Assembly (NCBI GenBank): GCA_026196875.1
Contig: JAPHTP010000113.1
Location: 33,847 to 97,846 of the forward strand
Direction: 5' to 3'
DNA from: Kangiellaceae bacterium
Lineage (GTDB): Bacteria > Pseudomonadota > Gammaproteobacteria > Enterobacterales > Kangiellaceae
Length of the DNA stretch: 64,000 nucleotides
The translations under genes were made by a program, and so were the position numbers. Each line of letters starts with the position of its first letter. The stretch's first letter is position 1. Positions 26,527 through 35,472 of the stretch are shown here, one piece after another. The notes under the pieces were generated by a model. That model searched no databases. It was given only the letters and a program-made list of their open reading frames with translations, and was not told the origin of the DNA.

Positions 26527-27927
26527 TTAGTTTTCGACTTTAAGCTTGCGGGTTAAAGTGTTTCTTCCCCAGCCGAGTATTTTAGATGCTTCTGCTTTTT
26601 TACCCAAGGTAATTTCTAATGCAGTTTTAATTAATAGCTGCTCAATATCGGACTGCACTTTAACTAAAGCCAAATGATTGCCTTTTTGATAGTCGCTGAT
26701 TAACTTGTTTGAGAAGAGCAGTTGCCACTCAGTGGTAGGAGTCGAAGGTACTGACTCCTGGGCTATTTCCGGCGGTAAATCTTGTGGCATGATGATTTGG
26801 CTATTCGCCATCACCGACAGCCAGCGGCAGGTATTTTCAAGCTGCCTTACATTGCCGGGCCAATGGTAACCTTGTAAAACCGCCAATGCTTCTGCGCTTA
26901 CCTGTTTTTTAGGTTCCTCGATTTCTTCGGCAATGGTTGATAAAAAGTGCTCAGCTAACAAAGGAACGTCACCGCTACGTTGACGTAATGCAGGCAATCT
27001 GAGCGGGATAACATTTAGTCTATGGTAGAGATCTTCACGAAATTCTCCGCGCTCGACTTTTTGGCTTAAATCTTGGTGGGTCGCGGCAATAATTCTAACG
27101 TCTACCTTAGTCGGTTGAGTCGAGCCGATGCGATAAAAAGCGCCTTCCGATAGCACTCGAAGCAACCGGGTTTGGGTATCAAGAGGCATATCTCCAATTT
27201 CATCTAAAAACAACGTACCGCCGTTTGCTTGTTCGAACCTTCCCATATATCTGGCGTTAGCCCCGGTGAACGCGCCTTTTTCGTGGCCAAACAATTCCGA
27301 TTCGATTAAATCTTTTGGAATTGCTGCCATATTTAATGCGATAAATGGCGCATGTTTTCTTGGACTATGCTGGTGCAAAGCGTTAGCCACAAGTTCTTTA
27401 CCTGTTCCCGATTCTCCGTTAATTAGAACCGTTACTTGAGAATTTGAAAGTCGCCCAATGGCGCGGTATAGGTCCTGCATCGCGGGCGATTCGCCGATTA
27501 TCGAAAAAGCCCTTTGTTCCACGGCCTCCGATGTTTCTATCACCGTTTGATGGCGGGGTAATAACGCGCGATTCACAGTGGCAACTACTTCATCTAAATC
27601 GAAGGGTTTAGGTAAATATTCAAATGCCCCTTTCTGATAAGCTTGCACGGCGCTTTCAAGATCTGAGTGTGCAGTCATAATGATGACGGGTAAATCAGGG
27701 TATAATCCTTGGCAGTGAGTTAAGAGTTCGATCCCGCTCTTTCCTTGCATACGAACATCAGAAATCAGCAAATCGAATGTCTGATTATTCAACTGGGAAA
27801 TAGCTTCCTCGCTCGAACAGGTCTGCACAACTTGATGGCCAAGGTCGACTAACAATTCATTTAAGACCCAACGAATACTGTCGTCATCGTCTACTAATAA
27901 CAGTTTTTTACTGCTCAAATCACTCAT
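26527..27927 (-). CDS. glnG: Nitrogen regulation response regulator NtrC
   Basis: NtrC is the sigma-54 activator of nitrogen-limitation genes. The 466-residue protein has a receiver domain (residues about 7-120, phospho-acceptor Asp57 in LLISDVRM), an AAA+ domain (about 145-380) with Walker A GESGTGKE and the sigma-54 contact loop GAFTGA, and a C-terminal Fis-type helix-turn-helix (KKAEASKILGWGRNTLTRKL). I chose ATG 27927, which overlaps the ntrB end by 8 bases; TTG 27939 would add four residues. It is co-transcribed with ntrB. Two NtrC-type sites in front of ntrB suggest that it controls its own operon. Confidence 0.96.
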   Translation of the reverse strand: MSDLSSKKLLLVDDDDSIRWVLNELLVDLGHQVVQTCSSEEAISQLNNQTFDLLISDVRMQGKSGIELLTHCQGLYPDLPVIIMTAHSDLESAVQAYQKGAFEYLPKPFDLDEVVATVNRALLPRHQTVIETSEAVEQRAFSIIGESPAMQDLYRAIGRLSNSQVTVLINGESGTGKELVANALHQHSPRKHAPFIALNMAAIPKDLIESELFGHEKGAFTGANARYMGRFEQANGGTLFLDEIGDMPLDTQTRLLRVLSEGAFYRIGSTQPTKVDVRIIAATHQDLSQKVERGEFREDLYHRLNVIPLRLPALRQRSGDVPLLAEHFLSTIAEEIEEPKKQVSAEALAVLQGYHWPGNVRQLENTCRWLSVMANSQIIMPQDLPPEIAQESVPSTPTTEWQLLFSNKLISDYQKGNHLALVKVQSDIEQLLIKTALEITLGKKAEASKILGWGRNTLTRKLKVEN

Positions 27928-28960
27928 AGATAAACTCAAGTGGTAAATAAATACTAAAACATGTTTTTGCCGGCTGGCTTTCTACTTCAATAATGCCACC
28001 GTGTCGTTGCACCAGAGACTGTGCAATACTCAGGCCAAGTCCGCTGCTATTTTTGCCACTAATGGTTGGAAAGAAGATATCTTTAATGATGTTGTCAGGA
28101 ACACCCATTCCATTATCGATAACATCGATACGAATTACCTGGCGGTGTTGGACTTTCCCAATCGTATGTTGCAGTAAAATTCGAGTTCTTAATCGGATTT
28201 GTCCATCTTCTTGTAATGCTTCTACGGCATTTTTAAGTAAATTTAAAAGGGCCTGTTGGATTTGTCCTGGGCAGAGCTTGAGGTCGGGCAAGCTAGGGTC
28301 GTAATCTTTAATCACTTTGAAGTTATGTACTTGCTGTAATAGTACGATCTCCAACGCTTTTTCTATGATCTGGTGGATATTAACTTGCTGCGGCTTCTCC
28401 GGTTCAGCCGGCAAGAGCATGCGATCAACCAAGCCACTCAGTCTATCTGATTCTTGTATGATGACCTGAGTATATTGATTTGACACCGTTTGGGGGAGCT
28501 TTCTTTCTAGTAGTTGGGCTGCTCCCTTTATTCCCCCGAGAGGATTCTTAATTTCATGTGCCAAATTGCGAATTAGATGAGTCGAAACTCTGCTCTGGTG
28601 TTGCAACTCCATATCTTTGCGAATATGAGAGTGGTGTTCGCTGGTCTGCAATTCCAACAATATATGCTGAATGTCGTTATGTCTGAAACCACTGACCATA
28701 ATATTGGTGGTAATAATGCCGGTTGCGGTTTTAAGCTGAGTTTCCTCGATAAAGCAAGATTGTTGTTGGCTGGCTAAGTGGGTAAATGTCTTAGGTTCGA
28801 AATCGGCATGAACTAGATTGAAAAAGCTTTCTTGTTTGATATGCCGTGCTGAAAAACCTAACAATTGCTCAGCCGACTGATTGAGATAGTTCACTTGATA
28901 ATTGCTATCGAGCAATATTATCGCCGTGCTTAAGCTGTTAAAGGTGAGAAAATCTATCAT
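27920..28960 (-). CDS. glnL: Nitrogen regulation sensor histidine kinase NtrB
   Basis: NtrB is the cytoplasmic kinase and phosphatase that sets NtrC phosphorylation in response to PII protein. The protein of 346 residues has a PAS domain (about 5-105, DSNYQVNYLNQSAEQLLGF), the dimerisation/phospho-acceptor helix with His135 in NLAHEIKNPLGG, and a C-terminal ATPase domain with N box LLNLLKNAVEAL, DNGMGVP and SGLGLSIAQ. There is no membrane helix, as expected. ATG 28960 is chosen because TGGGG lies 6-9 bases before it; an upstream TTG at 28969 is less likely. glnA is not next to it here; serA is the upstream neighbour. Confidence 0.95.
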   Translation of the reverse strand: MIDFLTFNSLSTAIILLDSNYQVNYLNQSAEQLLGFSARHIKQESFFNLVHADFEPKTFTHLASQQQSCFIEETQLKTATGIITTNIMVSGFRHNDIQHILLELQTSEHHSHIRKDMELQHQSRVSTHLIRNLAHEIKNPLGGIKGAAQLLERKLPQTVSNQYTQVIIQESDRLSGLVDRMLLPAEPEKPQQVNIHQIIEKALEIVLLQQVHNFKVIKDYDPSLPDLKLCPGQIQQALLNLLKNAVEALQEDGQIRLRTRILLQHTIGKVQHRQVIRIDVIDNGMGVPDNIIKDIFFPTISGKNSSGLGLSIAQSLVQRHGGIIEVESQPAKTCFSIYLPLEFIYE

Positions 28961-28975
28961 AAACCCCAAATAATG

Positions 28976-28992
28976 CTAACCATTTTGGTGAA
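28976..28992 (-). promoter_or_regulatory. Second, weaker NtrC-like site
   Basis: CTAACCATTTTGGTGAA matches 13 of 17 positions of the NtrC target TGCACCAnnnTGGTGCA, including both ACC/GGT cores. It is 16 bases from the ntrB ATG and centred about 40 bases, near four helical turns, from the stronger site. Confidence 0.55.
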
Positions 28993-29004
28993 ATTCAATT
29001 ACAT

Positions 29005-29043
29005 AGTAGCACAAATGCACCTTATTGGTGCATTTGTGCTACT
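29005..29043 (-). promoter_or_regulatory. NtrC binding site inside an extended 17-bp palindrome
   Basis: The core TGCACCTTATTGGTGCA (29016-29032) is an essentially perfect NtrC operator. The symmetry extends further: AGTAGCACAAATGCACC and GGTGCATTTGTGCTACT are perfect 17-base arms with a 5-base loop. It lies about 45-83 bases before the ntrB ATG, where NtrC autoregulation is known in enterics. No T tract lies on either side, so it is unlikely to be an intrinsic terminator of serA, although it could fold in RNA. Confidence 0.8.
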
Positions 29044-29086
29044 CATCTAGGCTAGATTTTGGTGGGATGATTTTATATGAAGCTTT

Positions 29087-30322
29087 CTAGTAAAGGATCC
29101 GGGTCCTTATAGTACCTGGGATCAGCTTTAATGCTTCAAAAGCCTTGTCACTTGAAGCTTGGTCAATATCAGTCACCACGTAACCTACCGAATCACTAGT
29201 TTGCAAGTACTGGGCCGAAATATTAACGTTGTTAGAAGAAAACACATCGTTAATTTTTGCCAAAATGCCTGGTTCATTATGGTGAATATGGCAAATGCGA
29301 TGTTTGCCTACATGCGAAGGTAACGCTACTTCGGGGAAGTTAACGGTAGAGAGTGTTGAGCCATTATCGCTATACCTCACCAGCTTTTCACTGACTTCGA
29401 TACCTATGTTTGCTTGCGCTTCCACGGTACTTCCGCCTACATGGGGGGTTAATATTACGTTATCAAACTCTCTCAACGGTGAGACAAATTCTTCCTGATT
29501 GGACTTAGGCTCTTTGGGAAACACATCAATGGCTGCGCCGCTGACATCTCCATTTCTTAATGCTTCCGCCAAGCTGTCGATTTCAACAACTGTACCTCGC
29601 GACGCATTGATTAAAATAGCGCCTTTTCTCAAGTGCTTAAAGGCAGTCGCATCCATCATATTTTTGGTGAGGTCGGTTTCTGGTACGTGGAAGGTAACTA
29701 TGTCAGAGGTTTCAAGTAGCTGGAGGAAGCTATCGGCAGCACGTGCATTCCCCAGGGCCAACTTACTTTCGATATCAAAAAATTGGACTCGCATACCAAG
29801 ATTTTCCGCCAGGATCCCAATTTGGGTACCAATATGCCCATAGCCGACAATTCCGAGTATTTTACCCCGTGTTTCGAAGGAGTTAACAGCAGATTTCATC
29901 CATTCGCCACGATGCGCTGCCGCATTTTTGCCTGGAATACCGCGCAACAAGAGGATCATTTCGCCAAGAACGAGTTCCGCAACACTGCGGGTATTGGCAA
30001 ATGGTGCGTTGAATACAGGAATACCTTTAACTTCGGTGGCTTTTAGGTCAACTTGGTTGGTGCCAATACAGAAACATCCGATGCCGGCTAGCTTTGGCGC
30101 ATGTTGCAACAGCTCTGGAGTTACCTGAGTTCTTGAACGGATACCCAAAAAGCGCGCATCTGCTAGCGTCGAATACAATTCATCTTGGGGTAATGATTTG
30201 GTTGCAGTCACTATATTGCTGTAACCAGCATTTTGGAATACTTTCTCCGCGCTCGGGTGGATACCTTCGAGAAGTACGACTTTTATCTTACTCTTATCGA
30301 ATGAGGTTGCCTGGATCGTCAC
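29087..30322 (-). CDS. serA: D-3-phosphoglycerate dehydrogenase
   Basis: SerA oxidises 3-phosphoglycerate with NAD as the first step of serine synthesis. The 411-residue protein is of the E. coli type: substrate domain, NAD-binding domain with GIVGYGHIGTQIGILAE, catalytic HVGGSTVEAQ block near residue 292-300, and a C-terminal ACT domain (about 335-411, HRICHIHHNEPGILAKINDVFSS) for serine feedback. It starts at GTG 30322, 8 bases after an AGGA site. It precedes ntrB on the same strand but is separated by the NtrC sites, so ntrB probably has its own promoter. Confidence 0.96.
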   Translation of the reverse strand: MTIQATSFDKSKIKVVLLEGIHPSAEKVFQNAGYSNIVTATKSLPQDELYSTLADARFLGIRSRTQVTPELLQHAPKLAGIGCFCIGTNQVDLKATEVKGIPVFNAPFANTRSVAELVLGEMILLLRGIPGKNAAAHRGEWMKSAVNSFETRGKILGIVGYGHIGTQIGILAENLGMRVQFFDIESKLALGNARAADSFLQLLETSDIVTFHVPETDLTKNMMDATAFKHLRKGAILINASRGTVVEIDSLAEALRNGDVSGAAIDVFPKEPKSNQEEFVSPLREFDNVILTPHVGGSTVEAQANIGIEVSEKLVRYSDNGSTLSTVNFPEVALPSHVGKHRICHIHHNEPGILAKINDVFSSNNVNISAQYLQTSDSVGYVVTDIDQASSDKAFEALKLIPGTIRTRILY

Positions 30323-30498
30323 TTTAAATTTCCTGTTGTTATTGATAGCGATAGCATAAGAAAAAAAGCGGCTGAATACTATATAAGATTGGTAACCATA
30401 AGTTATTAGTATATTTCGCTAATGCATCACTCAATAGAGATGTGCAAAGCCACGCAGATACTGATAGAATCGCGCCAAATTTGGTAAAAGAACAAGCT

Positions 30499-30753
30499 AT
30501 GAATAATCAAGAAGTTGCTGTAACAGTCAAACAACTACTGATCGATATTCTGTCATTGGATGTGTCGGTTGCTGAAATGACATCGGATACCCTTTTGTTG
30601 GGGGATATTCCCGAGTTTGACTCAATGGCGATTGTATCCGTTATCACTGCCCTGGAAGAGACGTTTGGCTTTATGGCTGAAGATGATGAGCTATCTGCGG
30701 AAGTATTTGAGTCTGTGGAAACATTAATCGGGTTTGTGATTCAAAAACTCTAA
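30499..30753 (+). CDS. Acyl carrier protein, secondary copy
   Basis: This 84-residue protein is an acyl carrier protein. The phosphopantetheine serine is in EFDSMAIVSVI (Ser at about residue 40), and the fold continues through LEETFGF and FESVETLIGFV. It is not the fatty-acid AcpP, whose motif is GADSLD. Similar ACP genes occur at XrtA-type exopolysaccharide loci together with hydrolases and ligases, and the polysaccharide locus here starts 2.5 kb away, so it may carry an acyl group for polymer modification (inference). I chose ATG 30499, which fits family length; an in-frame ATG at 30442 would add 19 residues. The next gene starts 15 bases after its stop. Confidence 0.88.
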   Translation: MNNQEVAVTVKQLLIDILSLDVSVAEMTSDTLLLGDIPEFDSMAIVSVITALEETFGFMAEDDELSAEVFESVETLIGFVIQKL

Positions 30754-30768
30754 ATTAGGTTGGTAGGG

Positions 30769-32865
30769 ATGAGCCAGATTGAGAATCCAGGAAGGAGAAG
30801 ATTTGTAAAGCAAGCCGCGTTATCCGGTGTTGGCTTTACTTTAGGCTTTCAATTACTTTCTTGCAGTGATAGCCAATCCGTTCATACTTTTTCGCCTAAT
30901 GCTTGGCTATCAATTCTCGAAGATGGTCAAATTATTATAAAAATTTCCAAAATGGAAATGGGCCAAGACATTTCCACCACTATTGCAACCATTCTTTGTG
31001 AAGAGCTAGATGCTGAGTGGCAAAACATAACAACAGAATTCGCCACCGCTCAGTTTTCTGCTCATTCTTTGTATACTGCAGGAAGTAACTCAACTAGAAG
31101 TCTTTGGTTGCCGTTGAGGCAAGCTGGTGCGACCGCAAGACAGCTATTAGTCAACGCTGCAGCGAACCAATGGCAACTGCCTAATTCTGAGTGTTACACA
31201 AAAAACGGAAGAATATATAACAAAGCCAATAATCAAAGTTTAGCCTATTCTGAGTTAACGCAACACGCTTCCCATCTTGACTTGCCAGACAATGTGGCGC
31301 TTAAGGAGCCTAAGAACTTCAGTCTCATTGGTAGCGAGAAAAAGCAACTGGATCTGAAATCAAAAGTTACCGGAAGGGTAACTTATGGAATGGATTTTGA
31401 GCTAGATAATTTGCATTATGCGGCGATAGTACATGCTCCGGTGATAGGTGCTAAATTGGTGTCGGTTGGTAACGACGGCGTATTGTCTAAACCTGGCGTT
31501 TCTGGGTTGGTTAAACTTGAGAATGCGGTTGCGGTAGTGGCCAATAGTTTCTGGCTTGCTCAAAAATGCCTTGAACAACTTGAGATTAAATGGAGTGAAT
31601 CGGCGCTGGGGACGCTGTCTTCGAGGCAGATTTTTAGTGAGTTAACTGACAAGATGGTCAATGCCAAGCAGCTCATAGAGCAAGCAGGAGCACCCTCAGA
31701 GCAAGTGGCGGCGTTTGAGTTAGAACGCGAATTTAAGTTCGGTTACCTGCCACATCTTCCGATGGAAACTATGAATTGCACCGTCCATATACATGACAAT
31801 GGGTGTGATGTGTGGGTTCCAACTCAAGACCCTAAAGGCGTGTTGAGGGTGGTTAGAGAAAGTTTGCATAGTAAAGTGGGATTAATTGCCAATAAGGTCT
31901 TTAGAAAAATTGGTATTTCAGACGACGTAAGAATTATTCCAATGCAAATGGGAGGAAGTTTTGGGCGCCGTTTACACCATGACTTTGTTCAGCAGGCAGT
32001 TCAAATTGCCAGCAACTTTGAATTTCCGGTAAAACTTATCTGGACGCGAGAAGAAGATATACGCAGAGATTACTTTCGTCCTGCCTCAGTGCACAAGTTA
32101 TCTATCAAGGTCGCAAGAGACGGTCGGATCCTGCAGTGGAAACATGATTGTGCAGGTGCTTCACAAGGATATATTGCTGAAGGGGCGCTAAAAATCCCTT
32201 ACCAATTCAATTATGGAGAACTCCAATTTGCACATCAGAATCATGGGGTATCAATCGGTTCTTGGCGTTCGGTATCTTTTGCCCATCATATTTTTATTCT
32301 TGAGTGCCTGATTGATGAAATTGCCGAAAAACTTCAGCAAGATCCGATAGCCTACCGACTTTCATTATTAGACGATGAAAGAGCCGTGGAGGTTTTAAAA
32401 TCGGTAGCACGTCTTTCTAATTGGCATACTAATGCTGAGAAGAAACTTGGCGTAGCACTATTTAAAGGCTTCGAAAGCTATATTGCGCTGGTTGCCGAGG
32501 TATCATTAAAAGAAAATCAACAGTGTGTCGACAAGCTTTATTGTGTAGCTGATATCGGAACTATAGTCCACCCAGACGCCGCGAGAGCCCAAATTGAGGG
32601 AGGGCTGTTGTTTGGTTTGAATGCTGTGCTAAATCCTGGAGCCTCTTTTGATGGGGGCCAGATCAGTCAATCAAATTTTCATGATGCTCAATCGTTGAGA
32701 ATTGCTCAACTCCCAGATATTGAACTGGAATTGATTAACAATAACCATTCTCCTGGCGGTGTTGGCGAAATTGCGGTTCCTCCTGTTGGCCCGGCCGTCG
32801 CGAATGCATACGCCAATTTGACCGGGACGAGGTTTAACTCTATTCCTAAGGCATTGGAGGCATAG
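30769..32865 (+). CDS. Molybdenum hydroxylase large subunit (isoquinoline 1-oxidoreductase beta type), Tat-exported
   Basis: This 698-residue protein belongs to the xanthine dehydrogenase/aldehyde oxidase superfamily, closest to the beta subunit of isoquinoline 1-oxidoreductase, which hydroxylates aldehydes or N-heterocycles using molybdopterin cytosine dinucleotide. Visible marks are the Tat motif RRRFVKQAALSG, a hydrophobic region ending LLSC (possible lipobox), MGGSFGRR in the cofactor site, and the catalytic Glu in GGVGEIAVPPVGPAVANA. The iron-sulphur partner subunit, normally next door, is missing from this window, so electrons must go to a protein encoded elsewhere. It is slightly shorter than typical members. 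It appears co-transcribed with the ACP gene; the link is unexplained. Confidence 0.85.
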   Translation: MSQIENPGRRRFVKQAALSGVGFTLGFQLLSCSDSQSVHTFSPNAWLSILEDGQIIIKISKMEMGQDISTTIATILCEELDAEWQNITTEFATAQFSAHSLYTAGSNSTRSLWLPLRQAGATARQLLVNAAANQWQLPNSECYTKNGRIYNKANNQSLAYSELTQHASHLDLPDNVALKEPKNFSLIGSEKKQLDLKSKVTGRVTYGMDFELDNLHYAAIVHAPVIGAKLVSVGNDGVLSKPGVSGLVKLENAVAVVANSFWLAQKCLEQLEIKWSESALGTLSSRQIFSELTDKMVNAKQLIEQAGAPSEQVAAFELEREFKFGYLPHLPMETMNCTVHIHDNGCDVWVPTQDPKGVLRVVRESLHSKVGLIANKVFRKIGISDDVRIIPMQMGGSFGRRLHHDFVQQAVQIASNFEFPVKLIWTREEDIRRDYFRPASVHKLSIKVARDGRILQWKHDCAGASQGYIAEGALKIPYQFNYGELQFAHQNHGVSIGSWRSVSFAHHIFILECLIDEIAEKLQQDPIAYRLSLLDDERAVEVLKSVARLSNWHTNAEKKLGVALFKGFESYIALVAEVSLKENQQCVDKLYCVADIGTIVHPDAARAQIEGGLLFGLNAVLNPGASFDGGQISQSNFHDAQSLRIAQLPDIELELINNNHSPGGVGEIAVPPVGPAVANAYANLTGTRFNSIPKALEA

Positions 32866-33282
32866 AAACTAAGCTTAGAGTTATGTTTTTATGACATTAT
32901 CTACTCAAACGCTTAGATTATGGGTAAAAGTGATAGCATTGACTCTATATGCAGAGGAGAGTACTATCCAAAAGAGCGTCTTAGTATCTATTTTTTAAGA
33001 TATTTTTTGAGAGCTATTTTTAGGAACTAATAAAATGGAAGAGCGTGTATAACTGAGTGTGAAGGATACGTAATTAGGAAGTTAAACTCAGTAATCAACC
33101 CTATCGTCCTCTACATCTCGATTACCTCGACTTTTGAACTATTTGTAACTGGACCATTAATGGCTATGGTTTATTATAAAAATACCGCCATCATGCGTCA
33201 GTAAGCTCCGATGTTAATTGACTCCTGGCTACGGGCTAGTTTTTAGCTGAATACTCTGAAATTGAAATTTACAGGTAAACTT
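32866..33282 (+). other. 417-base leader region of the polysaccharide locus
   Basis: No gene is seen. The stretch is AT-rich with two T-runs (about 32990-33020) and lies directly before the export lipoprotein gene, so it should hold the promoter of the polysaccharide operon. I find no convincing -24/-12 sigma-54 promoter and no strong hairpin. Confidence 0.55.
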
Positions 33283-33903
33283 ATGAGATACTTATCTTTA
33301 GTGATTTTTGTTCTAACCGTCATCGTTTCTGGCTGCAGTTCCCAAAAAATCACGGAAACTAAGCTTGTTACTAACGAAGACAAAAGATTGTTGGTTGAGC
33401 AATATTTTATTGGGGTAGATGATGTCGTCACGGTTAATGTATGGAAAAATCCCGACCTTTCGATTACTGTTCCGGTTCGCCCTGACGGCCGCATTTCAGT
33501 TCCGTTGGTTGGTGAAGTGGTCGCAGGTGGACGCACTCCAGTAGAGGTTTCCGATGATATTCGCAAAAAGCTCTCACGTTTTATAAAAGACCCTAAAGTA
33601 GCGGTCATTCTTGAACAGCTAAACAGCCATGAGTTTTTGTCTCGGATACGGGTGACTGGGGCGGTCAATAACCAATTATCTATGAGTTATCGCCAAGGAA
33701 TGACTGTACTTGACGCGATTTTGGAAGCCGGTGGCGTAAATGAGTTCGCAGCTGCAAACAATACTAAGTTGTTTCGTCGCATCGGTGGTGATGTGAAGAC
33801 AATCAATATTCAACTAGATGATATTTTGAGTGATGGAGATATGGAATCAAATTATAGTCTGCAGCCTGGTGACATTTTGTCGGTTCCAGAAAGAGTCTTT
33901 TAA
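33283..33903 (+). CDS. Polysaccharide export outer-membrane lipoprotein (Wza-like, XrtA type)
   Basis: This protein of about 206 residues forms the outer-membrane exit of a capsule/EPS secretion system. It has a lipoprotein signal (lipobox VSGC), then the Poly_export domain starting YFIGVDDVVTVNVWKNPDLSITVPVRPDGRISVPL, followed by one SLBB-type repeat (RVTGAVNNQLSMSYRQGMTVLDAILEAGG) and an end motif LQPGDILSVPERVF. Its short length, about half of E. coli Wza, is usual for exosortase A-associated versions. I chose ATG 33283 with an AGGT site; a TTG at 33262 would extend it by seven residues. It starts the four-gene export block. Confidence 0.92.
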   Translation: MRYLSLVIFVLTVIVSGCSSQKITETKLVTNEDKRLLVEQYFIGVDDVVTVNVWKNPDLSITVPVRPDGRISVPLVGEVVAGGRTPVEVSDDIRKKLSRFIKDPKVAVILEQLNSHEFLSRIRVTGAVNNQLSMSYRQGMTVLDAILEAGGVNEFAAANNTKLFRRIGGDVKTINIQLDDILSDGDMESNYSLQPGDILSVPERVF

Positions 33904-33939
33904 GGTTGTTTTTAACGTTAATGTTTTAAGAGAACTGTA

Positions 33940-35469
33940 ATGAGCCCAGAAATAATATCAATTGTAAGAGTCGTCAAAAAAGAAGTTTGGCATCGAAGGC
34001 GCCTTATGGTGTTAGTTTATGTACTTTGCTCTGCAATGTTTTTAGTAGCCGCACTTGTTTGGCCGAAAGTATATACTTCTTCAAGTACCATTTTTGTTGA
34101 TAGGCAAAACATTCTTCGTCCATTAATGGCCGGAACAGCTGAAACGACTGAAATCCAGGCAAATATGGCTAATATGGCAAACAAAATTATCTTTAGCCAG
34201 AGATCGTTAAGGCGAGTTTTGACTTCCGACACCTGGAAAGAAGACTTCGAGTCAGAAAGTGAAGCCAGGGCGCTGGATAAAATAGGGCTGCGATTGAGTG
34301 CTACAACTCGAATATCAAATGTTGGCGCTAACCTAATTGAGATTTCTTATACAAATAGCGAGCCGCTTAGGGCGTTTGAAACGGCTCAGTTAATGACTGA
34401 AATATTTATTGAAGAAAGTGTCGCAACCAAGCAGCGAGAAAGTCAAGCGGCCTACAATTTTATTGATGAGCAGGTCAATGACTACCATAGAAAATTAAAG
34501 AATTCGGAAAATGCTATCAAGGAATTCCGCTCTAAAAATATCGACGCTTCTGAAACGGCAAAAGATAATGCCAATGCCAGATTGATTGAGTTAAAAAGAG
34601 AGCTAGAGACTGTTGAATTAGACATATCCACCGGGGAGACGTCCGTTGCAAGTTACAAAAAGCAGCTAACTGGTGAAAGTAGCTTTACCGACCAGGCAAG
34701 TATCGCTAGAGAAACTCAGTTGAACGAAAGAGTGGTTTCTTTAGAGCAACGGCTCGCCGATCTAAAACTTAATTACCACGATTCCTACCCAGATATTGTT
34801 CAGCTAAAAAGCCAGATCGCGGATGTTAAAAAGCAAGTTCAAGAAGAGCTCAGCAGCAGAGAGTCTAGAAGTAATATTATAAAAGTGCCGACGGGAGAGA
34901 CCGCACAGCTAATCCAATCGCAAATTTTTACCACTCAAAACAGCATCAATTCGCTCAAAGCTCGAAAGGAACAAGTTCTACGTTTGATGGATAACGAGAG
35001 GACAACTCTGGACAGAATTAGCGATGTTGAAGCTGAAGTATCAGAGCTCACCAGAGACTATGAAGTTAATCAAGAAATGTATCAAAATCTGTTAAATCAA
35101 CGGGAAAATGCTCGAATTTCGATGAATATTGATTTAAAAAATCAAGGACTAACATTAAAGGTTCAAGAGCCTGCTTCAATTCCAGTCACGCCTAAAGGCA
35201 TTCGATTTGCTCATATCGTACTGGCTGGATTAGCTTTGAGCTTTATGATCCCTGTTGGTTTAATTTACGGCTTAACCTTAATAGACCAAAAAATAAGGAC
35301 TGAGCCGTCAGTGTATAATACATTTGAAATACCTGTCTTGGCGTCGGTTGATATGTTAGACAGTCCCAGTGAAAAAAGAAGCAACATGATCAGGCTTTTA
35401 ATATTTGTTTCGGTAGTCGTTGTCGTTTGGGCTGTATATGGCTTCGCTATATTTAATAGAATGGGTTAA
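33940..35469 (+). CDS. Polysaccharide chain-length determinant (Wzz/GumC family, XrtA type)
   Basis: This 509-residue inner-membrane protein controls polymer length and links the export channel to synthesis. It has an N-terminal helix (residues about 25-45), a periplasmic part beginning with YTSSSTIFVDRQNILRPLMAG, long coiled coils (about 160-400), and two C-terminal helices (about 425-450 and 483-500). The sequence resembles the PEP-CTERM-locus chain-length proteins. It has no attached BY-kinase domain; the next gene, three bases downstream, encodes a kinase-like protein as a separate chain. Confidence 0.93.
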   Translation: MSPEIISIVRVVKKEVWHRRRLMVLVYVLCSAMFLVAALVWPKVYTSSSTIFVDRQNILRPLMAGTAETTEIQANMANMANKIIFSQRSLRRVLTSDTWKEDFESESEARALDKIGLRLSATTRISNVGANLIEISYTNSEPLRAFETAQLMTEIFIEESVATKQRESQAAYNFIDEQVNDYHRKLKNSENAIKEFRSKNIDASETAKDNANARLIELKRELETVELDISTGETSVASYKKQLTGESSFTDQASIARETQLNERVVSLEQRLADLKLNYHDSYPDIVQLKSQIADVKKQVQEELSSRESRSNIIKVPTGETAQLIQSQIFTTQNSINSLKARKEQVLRLMDNERTTLDRISDVEAEVSELTRDYEVNQEMYQNLLNQRENARISMNIDLKNQGLTLKVQEPASIPVTPKGIRFAHIVLAGLALSFMIPVGLIYGLTLIDQKIRTEPSVYNTFEIPVLASVDMLDSPSEKRSNMIRLLIFVSVVVVVWAVYGFAIFNRMG

Positions 35470-35472
35470 ATT

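Noticed and set aside
29005..29043. 17-bp palindrome as an intrinsic terminator of serA
   Set aside because: No T tract follows either arm, and the centre is an exact NtrC operator located in front of ntrB.
30499..30753. ACP as part of a polyketide or non-ribosomal peptide cluster
   Set aside because: No ketosynthase, adenylation or condensation gene lies nearby; the polysaccharide locus is the better context.
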